Source of the DNA: Variovorax fucosicus
GTDB lineage: Bacteria; Pseudomonadota; Gammaproteobacteria; Burkholderiales; Burkholderiaceae_C
Length of the DNA stretch: 64,000 bases
Direction of reading: 5' to 3'
Assembly: GCF_030316825.1 (NCBI RefSeq)
Contig: NZ_JASZYU010000003.1
Span: forward strand, 62,001-126,000
A program made the translations under genes and the position numbers. The notes below the pieces were generated by a model. The model was not told where the DNA came from. It saw nothing but the letters and a program-made list of their open reading frames with translations, and made no database searches. Below, in pieces: positions 31,814 to 40,497 of the stretch (the stretch's first letter is position 1; each line of letters opens with the position of its first letter).

Positions 31814-33736
31814 TTGAACAATCAGTGGTTTTCGAAAATTGCCGTCTGGCTCGTCATTGCGATGGTGTTGTTCACTGTGTTCAAGCAGTTCGACACCCGC
31901 GGCGCAGCAGGGGCCGGCTATGTCGGCTACTCGGATTTCCTCGAGGAAGTGCGCGGCAACCGGATCAAGAGTGCAACCATCCAGGAAGGCCAGGGCGGCA
32001 GCGAGATCGTGGCAGTCACCAATGACGACCGCAAGATCCGCACCACCGCCACCTACCTCGACCGTGGCCTCGTTGGCGACCTGATCAACAACAACGTCAA
32101 GTTCGACGTCAAGCCGCGCGAAGAGGGCTCGCTGCTCATGACGCTGCTGGTCAGCTGGGGGCCGATGCTGCTGCTGATCGGCGTCTGGGTCTATTTCATG
32201 CGACAGATGCAGGGCGGCGGCAAGGGCGGTGCCTTCAGCTTCGGCAAGAGCAAAGCCCGCATGATGGACGAGAACAACAACACGGTGACCTTCGCAGACG
32301 TCGCCGGTTGCGACGAGGCCAAGGAAGAGGTCAAGGAAGTTGTCGATTTCCTGAAGGATCCGCAGCGCTTCCAGAAACTCGGCGGGCGCATTCCCCGCGG
32401 CCTGCTGCTGGTCGGCCCGCCCGGTACCGGCAAGACGCTGCTGGCCAAATCGATCGCCGGCGAGGCCAAGGTGCCTTTCTTTTCGATCTCGGGTTCCGAT
32501 TTCGTCGAAATGTTCGTCGGCGTGGGCGCGGCCCGCGTGCGCGACATGTTCGAGAACGCCAAGAAAAACGCGCCCTGCATCATCTTCATCGATGAAATCG
32601 ACGCGGTCGGCCGCCAGCGCGGCGCTGGTCTCGGCGGCGGCAACGACGAACGCGAGCAAACGCTCAACCAGATGCTGGTCGAGATGGACGGCTTCGAAAC
32701 CAACCTCGGCGTGATCGTGGTCGCTGCGACCAACCGCCCGGACATCCTCGACGCGGCGCTGCTGCGCCCGGGCCGCTTCGATCGCCAGGTCTACGTCACG
32801 CTGCCCGACATCCGTGGCCGCGAGCAGATCCTCAACGTGCACATGCGCAAGATCCCGGTGAGCCAGGACGTGAACCCGGGCGTCATCGCGCGCGGCACGC
32901 CCGGCATGTCGGGCGCCGATCTGGCCAACCTCTGCAACGAGGCCGCCCTGATGGCCGCGCGCCGCAATGCGCGCGTGGTCGAGATGCAGGACTTCGAAAA
33001 GGCCAAGGACAAGATCTTCATGGGCCCCGAGCGCAAGAGCATGGTCATGCCCGAAGAAGAGCGTCGCAACACGGCCTACCACGAGTCCGGCCACGCGCTG
33101 CTCGGCAAGCTGCTGCCGAAGTGCGACCCGGTGCACAAGGTCACTATCATTCCGCGCGGCCGCGCCCTCGGCGTGACCATGAGCCTGCCGGCGCAGGATC
33201 GCTACAGCTACGACCGCGACTACATGCTGAACCAGATCAGCATGCTGTTCGGTGGCCGCATCGCCGAAGAAGTGTTCATGCACCAGATGACCACCGGCGC
33301 GAGCAACGACTTCGAGCGCGCCACGCAGATCGCACGCGACATGGTCACGCGCTACGGCATGACCGAATCGCTCGGCCCGATGGTCTATGCCGAGAACGAG
33401 GGCGAGGTGTTCCTCGGCCGCTCGGTCACCAAGACCACCAGCATGAGCGAGCAGACCATGGAAAAGGTCGATGCCGAGGTGCGCCGCATCATCGACCAGC
33501 AATACGCACTGGCGCGCAGCCTGATCGAAGAGAACAGCGACAAGATGCACACGATGGCCAAGGCGCTGCTCGAGTGGGAAACCATCGACTCTGAGCAGCT
33601 CGACGACATCATGGCCGGCAAGGAACCGCGTCCGCCCAAGGACTGGACGCCGCGCGTGCCACCTTCGGGCAACAGCGGTGGCGGCACGGGCGGCACGCCC
33701 GCCGTCAAGCCGGATCCGGCGCCGACCGCCGCCTGA
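31814..33736 (+). CDS. ftsH: ATP-dependent zinc metalloprotease FtsH
   Basis: FtsH is a membrane-anchored AAA+ protease that degrades membrane proteins, heat-shock sigma factor and LpxC, and so sets lipid A output. The 640-residue protein has two N-terminal membrane helices (residues 6-24 and about 108-125), the AAA domain with Walker A GPPGTGKT near residue 202 and Walker [12 protein letters not shown], and the zinc motif HESGH near 423. The start codon is TTG, supported by GGAG six bases upstream and by the conserved start [20 protein letters not shown] glycine/proline-rich tail ends it. A strong terminator follows. Confidence 0.98.
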   Translation: MNNQWFSKIAVWLVIAMVLFTVFKQFDTRGAAGAGYVGYSDFLEEVRGNRIKSATIQEGQGGSEIVAVTNDDRKIRTTATYLDRGLVGDLINNNVKFDVKPREEGSLLMTLLVSWGPMLLLIGVWVYFMRQMQGGGKGGAFSFGKSKARMMDENNNTVTFADVAGCDEAKEEVKEVVDFLKDPQRFQKLGGRIPRGLLLVGPPGTGKTLLAKSIAGEAKVPFFSISGSDFVEMFVGVGAARVRDMFENAKKNAPCIIFIDEIDAVGRQRGAGLGGGNDEREQTLNQMLVEMDGFETNLGVIVVAATNRPDILDAALLRPGRFDRQVYVTLPDIRGREQILNVHMRKIPVSQDVNPGVIARGTPGMSGADLANLCNEAALMAARRNARVVEMQDFEKAKDKIFMGPERKSMVMPEEERRNTAYHESGHALLGKLLPKCDPVHKVTIIPRGRALGVTMSLPAQDRYSYDRDYMLNQISMLFGGRIAEEVFMHQMTTGASNDFERATQIARDMVTRYGMTESLGPMVYAENEGEVFLGRSVTKTTSMSEQTMEKVDAEVRRIIDQQYALARSLIEENSDKMHTMAKALLEWETIDSEQLDDIMAGKEPRPPKDWTPRVPPSGNSGGGTGGTPAVKPDPAPTAA

Positions 33737-33756
33737 GCGTGACGCATCGGCAATCA

Positions 33757-33781
33757 ACGGGGCCTCGGGCCCCGTTTTTTT
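33757..33781 (+). terminator. Intrinsic terminator after ftsH
   Basis: ACGGGGCC (33757-33764) and GGCCCCGT (33768-33775) form a perfect 8-bp stem with a TCG loop, followed by seven T residues. It lies 20 bp after the ftsH stop and 17 bp before folP, so folP and glmM depend on readthrough or a promoter hidden in the gap. Confidence 0.9.
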
Positions 33782-33797
33782 GTGGAATCGCCGCCGC

Positions 33798-34667
33798 ATG
33801 ACGACGATCTGGCAAACCACGCGGTTCAGGATCGATCTCGCGCGACCGCGCGTGATGGGCATCGTCAACGTCACGCCCGATTCGTTCTCGGACGGTGGTG
33901 CGCACGAAAGCACGGCGGCAGCGCTGCGCCATTGCGAACGCCTGGTCGAAGAGGGCGCGGACATCCTCGACATCGGCGGCGAATCGACCCGGCCCGGCAG
34001 TCCGGCGGTGCCGCTGGAGATCGAGCTGGCGCGCGTGCTGCCGGTGGTGCGCGAGGCCGTCAGGCTCGGCGTGCCGGTCTCGGTCGATACCTACAAGCCC
34101 GAAGTCATGCGTGCCGTGCTCGAGCTCGATGCCGACATCGTCAACGATGTCTGGGCGCTGCGCCAACCCGGCGCAAGGGAGGCCGTGGCGGCGCATCCTG
34201 CTTGCGGCGTCTGCCTCATGCACATGCATCGCGATCCGCAGACCATGCAGGTGGCGCCGATGACGGGTGACGTGGTGCAGCAGGTGCGATCGTTTTTGGA
34301 GCAATCGGCGCAGGCATTGCGGGCGCTCGGGGTCGATTCGACCCGCATCGTGCTCGACCCCGGCATTGGCTTCGGCAAGACCGTGGCGCAGAATTTCGCG
34401 CTGCTGGCACGCCAGTCCGAGTTGCTCGCGCCAGGCTATCCGCTGCTGGCCGGCTGGTCGCGGAAGTCCTCACTCGGCGCGGTCAGCGGTATCGAACCCG
34501 CTTCGCAACGCTTGATGCCCAGCGTGGCCGCCGCGCTGCTCGCGGTAGAGCGGGGTGCCCGTATCGTGCGCGTGCATGATGTGGCCCAGACCGTGAGCGT
34601 GCTCCAGGTCTGGCAGGCCATGCACGCCGAAGAAGCACAACAACAAAGGAGCGAAATCCCATCATGA
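33798..34667 (+). CDS. folP: Dihydropteroate synthase
   Basis: FolP condenses p-aminobenzoate with the pterin pyrophosphate in folate synthesis and is the sulfonamide target. The 289-residue TIM barrel shows [25 protein letters not shown], and GWSRKSSLG. The conserved proline-rich loop and serine look wild-type ([10 protein letters not shown]). The ATG at 33798 is placed just before the first strand. The stop overlaps the glmM start by four bases. The ftsH-folP-glmM order is widespread in proteobacteria. Confidence 0.97.
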   Translation: MTTIWQTTRFRIDLARPRVMGIVNVTPDSFSDGGAHESTAAALRHCERLVEEGADILDIGGESTRPGSPAVPLEIELARVLPVVREAVRLGVPVSVDTYKPEVMRAVLELDADIVNDVWALRQPGAREAVAAHPACGVCLMHMHRDPQTMQVAPMTGDVVQQVRSFLEQSAQALRALGVDSTRIVLDPGIGFGKTVAQNFALLARQSELLAPGYPLLAGWSRKSSLGAVSGIEPASQRLMPSVAAALLAVERGARIVRVHDVAQTVSVLQVWQAMHAEEAQQQRSEIPS

Positions 34668-35998
34668 CACGTCAGTATTTCGGCACCGACGGCATCCGAG
34701 GAACAGTCGGCCAGCCGCCGATCACACCCGACTTCGTGCTGCGCCTGGCCCATGCGGTCGGCCGTGTGCTCAAGAAGACCGAAGCGCGGCCACGCGTGCT
34801 GATTGGCAAGGACACGCGCATCTCGGGCTACATGCTGGAGAGCGCACTCGAGTCCGGCTTCAATTCGGCCGGTGTCGACGTGCTGCTGCTGGGGCCGTTG
34901 CCGACACCTGGCGTGGCCTACCTTACGCGCGCACAGCGCGCCAGCCTGGGCGTGGTCATCAGCGCCAGCCACAACGCCTTTCCGGACAACGGCATCAAGT
35001 TCTTCAGCGCGCAGGGCACCAAGCTCAGCGACGAGTGGGAGCTGGCGGTCGAGGCCGCGTTGGAGGAGGCGCCCGTGTGGGTCGAGTCCGCCCAGCTCGG
35101 CAAGGCGCGCCGCCTCGACGACGCGGCCGGCCGCTACACCGAGTTCTGCAAGAGCACCTTCGCCAACGACCTTACGCTGCGTGGCCTCAGGCTGGTGGTC
35201 GACGCGGCCCACGGCGCGGCCTACCAGGTTGCGCCGCAGGTGTTCCACGAGTTGGGAGCCGACGTGGTCAGCATCGGCTGTGCACCCGACGGGCTCAACA
35301 TCAACAAGGGCGTCGGCGCGACGCATCCGCAAGCGTTGATCGAGATGGTCAAGGCGCAGGGCGCCGACTACGGCATCGCGCTCGACGGCGATGCCGACCG
35401 GCTGCAGCTGGTCGACGCCAGCGGGCGCCTGTTCAACGGCGACGAGCTGCTCTACCTCATGGTCGCCGAGCGCCTGGCCAAGGGCGACCGGATCGAAGGT
35501 GTGGTCGGCACGCTGATGACCAACAAGGCGGTGGAAGTCGCGCTGCGCGCCAAAGGCATCGAGTTCGTTCGGGCCAGGGTGGGCGATCGCTATGTGCTCG
35601 AAGAGCTGCACAAGCGCGGCTGGCTGCTCGGCGGCGAAGGGTCGGGCCACCTGCTGGCGCTCGACCGTCACACCACCGGCGACGGCATCGTGAGTGCACT
35701 GCAGGTGCTGCAAGCCTGCGTGCGTTCCGGCAAGACAGTGGCGCAGCTCCTGTCCGACGTGACGCTGTTCCCTCAGACGCTCATCAACATCCGGCTGCGC
35801 GAAGGCCAGGACTGGCGCAGCAACCGTGCGCTCGCCGAGGAAACGAAGCGCACCGAGGCCGAACTCGGTGACGGCGGCCGCGTCCTGATCCGCGCCAGCG
35901 GCACCGAGCCGCTGCTGCGCGTGATGGTCGAGGCGCGCGAAGCGGCACAGGCCGAGGCGTGCGCGCGCCGGCTCGTGGCGACGGTCGAGGCGGCCTGA
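34664..35998 (+). CDS. glmM: Phosphoglucosamine mutase
   Basis: GlmM interconverts glucosamine-6-phosphate and glucosamine-1-phosphate for UDP-GlcNAc, the common precursor of peptidoglycan and lipid A. At 444 residues it has normal length. The phosphoserine loop is [15 protein letters not shown] (Ser near 102), the metal loop DGDADR is near residue 241, and the sugar-binding GEGSGHLL and phosphate-binding [12 protein letters not shown] are complete. It overlaps folP by four bases. Confidence 0.99.
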   Translation: MTRQYFGTDGIRGTVGQPPITPDFVLRLAHAVGRVLKKTEARPRVLIGKDTRISGYMLESALESGFNSAGVDVLLLGPLPTPGVAYLTRAQRASLGVVISASHNAFPDNGIKFFSAQGTKLSDEWELAVEAALEEAPVWVESAQLGKARRLDDAAGRYTEFCKSTFANDLTLRGLRLVVDAAHGAAYQVAPQVFHELGADVVSIGCAPDGLNINKGVGATHPQALIEMVKAQGADYGIALDGDADRLQLVDASGRLFNGDELLYLMVAERLAKGDRIEGVVGTLMTNKAVEVALRAKGIEFVRARVGDRYVLEELHKRGWLLGGEGSGHLLALDRHTTGDGIVSALQVLQACVRSGKTVAQLLSDVTLFPQTLINIRLREGQDWRSNRALAEETKRTEAELGDGGRVLIRASGTEPLLRVMVEAREAAQAEACARRLVATVEAA

Positions 35999-36000
35999 CC

Positions 36001-36483
36001 GTGTCGATCGAGATCAGGCTCGCGAACTACGCCAATCCCGACGACGCCGCTGCCCTCGTCGCGTTGCTCGACGTCTATGCGCAGGATCCGGCAGGCGGCG
36101 GAACGGCGATTGCGCCCGAACTGCTGGAGCGTCTGCCAGCCGAACTCGCCCGACGGCCGCAGGCCTACAGCGTGCTGGCGTTCGACGGCGATGCACCGGT
36201 CGGACTGGTCAACTGCATCGAGGGCTTCTCGACCTTCGCCTGCCGCCCGCTCGTGAACGTGCACGACGTCGTGGTGCTGGCCAGCCACCGCGGCCAGCGC
36301 CTCACGCAGCGCATGTTCGGGCGCGTCGAGCAGGAGGCGAGGGCGCGCGGCGCCTGCAAGCTCACGCTCGAGGTGTTGTCGGGCAATGCAAGTGCGCTGC
36401 GTGCCTACGAGCGTGAGGGCTTCGCCGCCTATCAGCTCGATCCGGCCTTTGGCTCGGCGCTCTTCCTGCAGAAGAAGCTATAG
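36001..36483 (+). CDS. GNAT-family N-acetyltransferase
   Basis: A 160-residue GNAT protein. The acetyl-CoA-binding region is VHDVVVLASHRGQRLTQRMF (a Q/RxxGxG/A variant, SHRGQRL), followed by LEVLSGNASALRAYEREGF, the usual motif B. The substrate is unknown; similar proteins acetylate small molecules or protein termini. The GTG at 36001 is chosen because it follows glmM by two bases and begins the first strand. A minus-strand terminator lies directly after it, and the DNA at its stop is AT-rich. Confidence 0.85.
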   Translation: MSIEIRLANYANPDDAAALVALLDVYAQDPAGGGTAIAPELLERLPAELARRPQAYSVLAFDGDAPVGLVNCIEGFSTFACRPLVNVHDVVVLASHRGQRLTQRMFGRVEQEARARGACKLTLEVLSGNASALRAYEREGFAAYQLDPAFGSALFLQKKL

Positions 36484-36484
36484 A

Positions 36485-36520
36485 TAAAAAATGCCGCCGG
36501 CGCTTGTGGCGCGGGCGGCA
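36485..36520 (-). terminator. Terminator of the minus-strand acyl-CoA dehydrogenase cluster
   Basis: TGCCGCC (36492-36498) and GGCGGCA (36514-36520) form the base of a GC-rich hairpin that also pairs GGCGC with GCGC inside. On the minus strand it is followed by TTTTTTAT. It lies 37 bp beyond the acyl-CoA dehydrogenase stop. On the plus strand it may also help end the glmM-GNAT transcript. Confidence 0.75.
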
Positions 36521-36556
36521 GCGGCTGCCAGAAAAACAGCCGATGAGCAGTGTCGG

Positions 36557-37828
36557 TCAGAAGCGGGTGACGGGCGGCTCGCTTTCGCGCTTGTCGGCCG
36601 CGTACTTGCCCAGCTCCCACTTGGCGATCGCGTTGCGATGCACCTCGTCCGGGCCATCGGCAAACCGCAGGGTGCGCGCACCGGCGTAGGCGTAGGCGAG
36701 CGGGAAGTCGTCGCACATGCCGCCGCCACCATGCACCTGCATGGCCCAGTCGATCACCTGGCAGGCCATGCTCGGCGCGACCACCTTGATCATCGCGATC
36801 TCGTTCTTGGCGACCTTGTTGCCGGCCACGTCCATCAGCCAGGCGGCCTTGAGCGTGAGCAGGCGCGCCATGTCGATCTTGCAGCGCGCTTCGGCAATGC
36901 GTTCCTGCGTGACGGTCTGCGAGGCGACGGTCTTGCCGAAGGCCACGCGCGAGGAGGCGCGCTTGCACATCAGCTCGAGAGCGCGCTCGGCCAGGCCGAT
37001 CAGGCGCATGCAGTGGTGGATCCGTCCCGGGCCGAGGCGGCCCTGGGCGATCTCGAAGCCACGGCCTTCGCCGAGCAGGATGTTGTCGACAGGAACGCGC
37101 ACGTTCTCGAAATACATCTCGACGTGGCCGTGCGGCGCATCGTCATAGCCCATCACATTGAGCGGACGCACGATGCGGATGCCCTTGGCATCGGCAGGCA
37201 CGATCACCATGCTCTGCTGCGAGTGCTTGGGGGCGTCGGGGTCGCTTTTGCCCATGGTGATGAAAACTGCGCAACGCGGGTCGGCCGCACCGGAGATCCA
37301 CCACTTGTGGCCGTTGATCACGTACTCGTTGCCGTCGCGTTCGATGCGCGTCGCGATGTTGGTCGCATCGCTCGACGCCACGTCGGGTTCGGTCATCGCG
37401 AAGGCGGAACGGATCTGCCCTTCGAGCAGCGGCTTGAGCCAGCGCGCCTTGATGTCTTCGGAGCCGTAGCGCGCGATGGTTTCCATGTTGCCGGTGTCAG
37501 GCGCCGAGCAGTTGAACGCTTCGCTGGCCCATGGCACCGCGCCCATGATCTCGGCCAGCGGCGCGTATTCCTGGTTCGTGAGGCCGGCGCCCTCGTAGCC
37601 CGAGGCTGAGGCGCTGTCGACCGGCAGGAACAGGTTCCAGAGGCCTTGGGCTTTGGCCTTTTCCTTGACCTTCTCGACGGTCTTGAGCGCACTCCAGCGT
37701 TTGCCTGCTGCCGTGTTGGCGGCCAACTCGGCGGTGTACTCGGTTTCCGCCGGGTAGATGTGCTCTTGCATGAAAGCACCCACGCGCTTTTGCAGATCCT
37801 TCGTCTTGGCGGAATATTCAAAATCCAT
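36557..37828 (-). CDS. Acyl-CoA dehydrogenase of the ACAD10/11-LvaC type
   Basis: A 423-residue FAD-dependent acyl-CoA dehydrogenase-fold protein. It has the FAD and substrate motifs [16 protein letters not shown] and [13 protein letters not shown], and ends with [20 protein letters not shown]. Where most family members carry the catalytic glutamate motif YEGT, this one has [10 protein letters not shown], with Asp near residue 391. This pattern is typical of the ACAD10/ACAD11 and LvaC branch. The start at 37828 has AGGAGACACCAG before it; the frame extends 26 codons further upstream without family similarity. It lies directly behind a phosphotransferase, so joint action on a phosphorylated hydroxyacyl-CoA is likely. 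Confidence 0.85.
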   Translation of the reverse strand: MDFEYSAKTKDLQKRVGAFMQEHIYPAETEYTAELAANTAAGKRWSALKTVEKVKEKAKAQGLWNLFLPVDSASASGYEGAGLTNQEYAPLAEIMGAVPWASEAFNCSAPDTGNMETIARYGSEDIKARWLKPLLEGQIRSAFAMTEPDVASSDATNIATRIERDGNEYVINGHKWWISGAADPRCAVFITMGKSDPDAPKHSQQSMVIVPADAKGIRIVRPLNVMGYDDAPHGHVEMYFENVRVPVDNILLGEGRGFEIAQGRLGPGRIHHCMRLIGLAERALELMCKRASSRVAFGKTVASQTVTQERIAEARCKIDMARLLTLKAAWLMDVAGNKVAKNEIAMIKVVAPSMACQVIDWAMQVHGGGGMCDDFPLAYAYAGARTLRFADGPDEVHRNAIAKWELGKYAADKRESEPPVTRF

Positions 37829-37853
37829 CTGGTGTCTCCTCGGGGTAAATGGG

Positions 37854-38939
37854 TCAGGTGCGCTGCGCGAAGGCCCAGGCCATTTCGGCCATGGGCCGCG
37901 CGCCACGACCGGAGGCCACGGCTTGCTCGCTCGATGCGGTACCGGCCTCGACCCGTTTGGCGATGCCCTGCAGGATCGCGGCCATGCGGAACAGGTTGTA
38001 GGCCTGGTAGAAGTTCCAGTCGGGCACCAGCGCCTCGGGCGTGGTGAGCCCGGTGCGTTCGCAGTACTTGCGGATGTATTCGCTCTCGGTCGGGATGCCG
38101 AGGCTCTTGTGGTCGAGCCCGCCGATGCCGCGGAACGTGCCCGGCGGGATGTGCCACGACATGCAGTGGTAGCTGAAGTCGGCCAGCGGATGGCCCAGCG
38201 TCGAGAGCTCCCAGTCGAGCACGGCTATCGCGCGCGGCTCGGTGGCGTGGAACATCAGGTTGTCGAGGCGGTAGTCGCCATGCACGATCGACACCATTTT
38301 TTCGTCGCGCGCGCTCGCCGGCATGTGGGCCGGCAGCCATTCCATCAGCTTGTCCATCTCGGGGATGGGCTGGGTGATCGAGGCCACGTACTGCTTGCTC
38401 CAGCGGCCGATCTGGCGCTCGAAGTAGTTGCCGGGTTTGCCGTAGTCGGCCAGGCCCCGCTCGGCGAACTTGACCGTGTGCAGCGCTGCAATGACGCGGT
38501 TCATCTCGTCGTAGATGGCACTGCGTTCGGCGTTGCTCATGCCGGGGAGCGACTGATCCCACAGCACGCGGCCGGCCATGAACTCCATCACATAGAAGGC
38601 CCGGCCGATGATGCTTTCGTCGGTGCACAGGCAATGCATTTGCGGCACCGGCACATCGGTGCCGGCGAGGCCGCTCATCACCTTGAACTCGCGCTCGATC
38701 GCATGGGCCGACGGCAGCAGCTTGGCAACCGGGCCGGGCTTGGCGCGCATCACATAGCTGCGGGCCGGCGTGACGAGCTTGTAGGTCGGGTTCGACTGCC
38801 CGCCCTTGAACATCTCGACCGTCAGCGGGCCGCTGAAGCCATCGAGGTGCTGTTCGAGCCAGGCCGTCAGCGCGCCGATGTCGAAGGCATGCTGCGGCGA
38901 AACGGCACGCGTGCCGACGAAGTTCTGGAAATCCGTCAT
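37854..38939 (-). CDS. APH-type phosphotransferase, LvaA / ACAD10-11 N-domain-like
   Basis: A 361-residue kinase-fold protein of the aminoglycoside phosphotransferase superfamily. The nucleotide loop is [15 protein letters not shown], the catalytic loop [12 protein letters not shown] lies near residues 218-229, and the metal-binding [14 protein letters not shown] follows near 242. Its length and its position next to an acyl-CoA dehydrogenase match LvaA of Pseudomonas putida, which phosphorylates 4-hydroxyacyl-CoA, and the N-terminal domain of mammalian ACAD10/ACAD11. It is not an antibiotic-resistance gene by this context. It lies one base after the regulator and 25 bp before the dehydrogenase. 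Confidence 0.83.
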   Translation of the reverse strand: MTDFQNFVGTRAVSPQHAFDIGALTAWLEQHLDGFSGPLTVEMFKGGQSNPTYKLVTPARSYVMRAKPGPVAKLLPSAHAIEREFKVMSGLAGTDVPVPQMHCLCTDESIIGRAFYVMEFMAGRVLWDQSLPGMSNAERSAIYDEMNRVIAALHTVKFAERGLADYGKPGNYFERQIGRWSKQYVASITQPIPEMDKLMEWLPAHMPASARDEKMVSIVHGDYRLDNLMFHATEPRAIAVLDWELSTLGHPLADFSYHCMSWHIPPGTFRGIGGLDHKSLGIPTESEYIRKYCERTGLTTPEALVPDWNFYQAYNLFRMAAILQGIAKRVEAGTASSEQAVASGRGARPMAEMAWAFAQRT

Positions 38940-38940
38940 G

Positions 38941-39660
38941 TCAGATGTCTGCTTCCGAAATGCGCATGAGCGCAGCGCGGTCCAGCACCACCAGCCCGGC
39001 CGGCTCGATGCGGATCGCGTTCTCGCGCTCCATCGCCTTGAGCTCCTGGTTCACGCGCTGGCGCGAGGCGCCGAGCAGTTGCGCCAGTTCTTCCTGCGCC
39101 AGATGCAGGCCGATGCGCATCTGGCTGCCGTCGGCAAGGTTCGGCACGCCATAGCTGCGCACCAGGTGAATCAGTTGCTTGGCCAGGCGTGCGCGCAAGG
39201 GCAGGGTGTTGAGGTCTTCCACCAACCCGAACAGCGTGCGGATGCGCCGAGCCTGCAGGCGCATGAGGGCCTCGTACAGTTCCACGTGCGCAGCCAGGAT
39301 CTTCTGGAAGTCGGCGCGCGCCACGTTGAGCGTGGTGGTGTCGCCATGCGCATAGGCATCGTGCGTGCGACGCTCGCCGTCGAACATCGCCACGTCGCCG
39401 AACCAGATCCCCGGCTCCACGTAGGTCAGCGTGACCTGCTTGCCCGACACAGCCGTCGAACTCACGCGCACCGCACCCTTGGCGCAGGCGATCCACTGCT
39501 CGGGCGGGTCGCCGCGCGCGCACAGCAGGTCGCCGTCCTTGTAGCGTTTGACATAAGCACATCGGAGGATGTCGTGGCGAAGTGATGGGGAAAGGGAAGA
39601 AAACCAGCGACCGGCATTGATCGCTTCTCGTTCTTCGATGGTAAGAATGGGGTCGTCCAT
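38941..39660 (-). CDS. Crp/Fnr-family transcriptional regulator
   Basis: A 239-residue regulator with an N-terminal cyclic-nucleotide-binding-type beta-roll (about residues 18-130: LLCARGDPPEQWIACAKGAV, GIWFGDVAMFDGE) and a C-terminal winged helix-turn-helix (about residues 165-225, LAQEELAQLLGASRQRVNQE). It has no N-terminal cysteine cluster, so it is not an oxygen-sensing FNR. The effector is unknown. It stands inside the CoA-ester cluster, two bases from the phosphotransferase, and probably controls it. No clear Crp-like palindrome was found in the 57-bp gap upstream. Confidence 0.88.
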   Translation of the reverse strand: MDDPILTIEEREAINAGRWFSSLSPSLRHDILRCAYVKRYKDGDLLCARGDPPEQWIACAKGAVRVSSTAVSGKQVTLTYVEPGIWFGDVAMFDGERRTHDAYAHGDTTTLNVARADFQKILAAHVELYEALMRLQARRIRTLFGLVEDLNTLPLRARLAKQLIHLVRSYGVPNLADGSQMRIGLHLAQEELAQLLGASRQRVNQELKAMERENAIRIEPAGLVVLDRAALMRISEADI

Positions 39661-39717
39661 TGGTCTGTCCTGTCGGAGACTGAAAGGGGTGGGGGATGTC
39701 GCTGGCGCGACCCGGCG

Positions 39718-40497
39718 CTACTCGTAGCGCGGTGGTGTCTTGGCGAGGAAGGCCGCGATGCCGATGCCGGCATTCGCATGGTGCAGGTTGCGCACGAAGT
39801 GGTCGCGCTCCTGCGTGAGATGGGCCGCCAACGTGGCGCCACGCGCGTCGTTGAGCAGCTCCTTGATGCTCGCCAGCGAATTGGGCGCACGGCCTGCAAG
39901 TGTGGCGGCCATTGTGAGCGCGCCCTGCAGCGCCTGGCCTGGCTCGGTCAGTTGATTGACCAGACCGAGCGCATGCAGGCGCGGCGCCGCGATGCGTTCG
40001 CCACCCATCAGCCATTCGCTGGCGAGTTGGCGCGGCAACGCCTGCGCGAGTTGCCAGCTCAGGCCGCCGTCGGGCGACAGCGCGATGTTGCTGTATGACG
40101 CGGCGAACACCGCATCGCGTGCCGCGATCACGAAATCGCAGGCCAGCGCGAGGGAAAAGCCCGCTCCTGCCGCAGCACCTTCGACCGCGGCGATCACCGG
40201 CTTCGGAAAGGCGCGGATCGAATCGATCCAGTTGTGCAGCCCGTCGATGCTTTCGGCCTGTGCCGCGGGCTCGCGCTCGCGGTTCGCGGCCAGGCGCTGC
40301 AGCGATCCGCCCGCGCTGAACCAGGCGCCATCGCCCACGATCACCACGTTGCGCACGTCGTTGCTGTTCTCGGCGCCGTTCAGCGCTTCGATGCCGGCTG
40401 CGTACATCTCGGGGCCGAGCGCGTTGCGCTGCGACGGGTTGGCCAGTGTCAGCACCATGGTCTGGCCTTCGGTGCGGCTCTTGAGTTCTGCGGTCAT
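39718..40497 (-). CDS. Enoyl-CoA hydratase/isomerase family protein
   Basis: A 259-residue crotonase-fold protein. VVIVGDGAWFSAGGSL is the first oxyanion-hole region, AAVEGAAAGAGFSLALACD the second, and ALSPDGGLSWQLAQALP replaces the GE-type segment with Asp, as in PaaG-like isomerase/hydratases. It may hydrate or isomerise an enoyl-CoA. The ATG at 40497 overlaps the stop of the 3-hydroxyacyl-CoA dehydrogenase gene (ATGA), so the two are translationally coupled. It precedes the Crp/Fnr gene by 57 bp. Confidence 0.9.
   Translation of the reverse strand: MTAELKSRTEGQTMVLTLANPSQRNALGPEMYAAGIEALNGAENSNDVRNVVIVGDGAWFSAGGSLQRLAANREREPAAQAESIDGLHNWIDSIRAFPKPVIAAVEGAAAGAGFSLALACDFVIAARDAVFAASYSNIALSPDGGLSWQLAQALPRQLASEWLMGGERIAAPRLHALGLVNQLTEPGQALQGALTMAATLAGRAPNSLASIKELLNDARGATLAAHLTQERDHFVRNLHHANAGIGIAAFLAKTPPRYE

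Noticed and set aside
37854..38939. Aminoglycoside resistance gene
   Set aside because: The APH fold is present, but length, sequence and the acyl-CoA context fit LvaA/ACAD-type kinases, not resistance enzymes.
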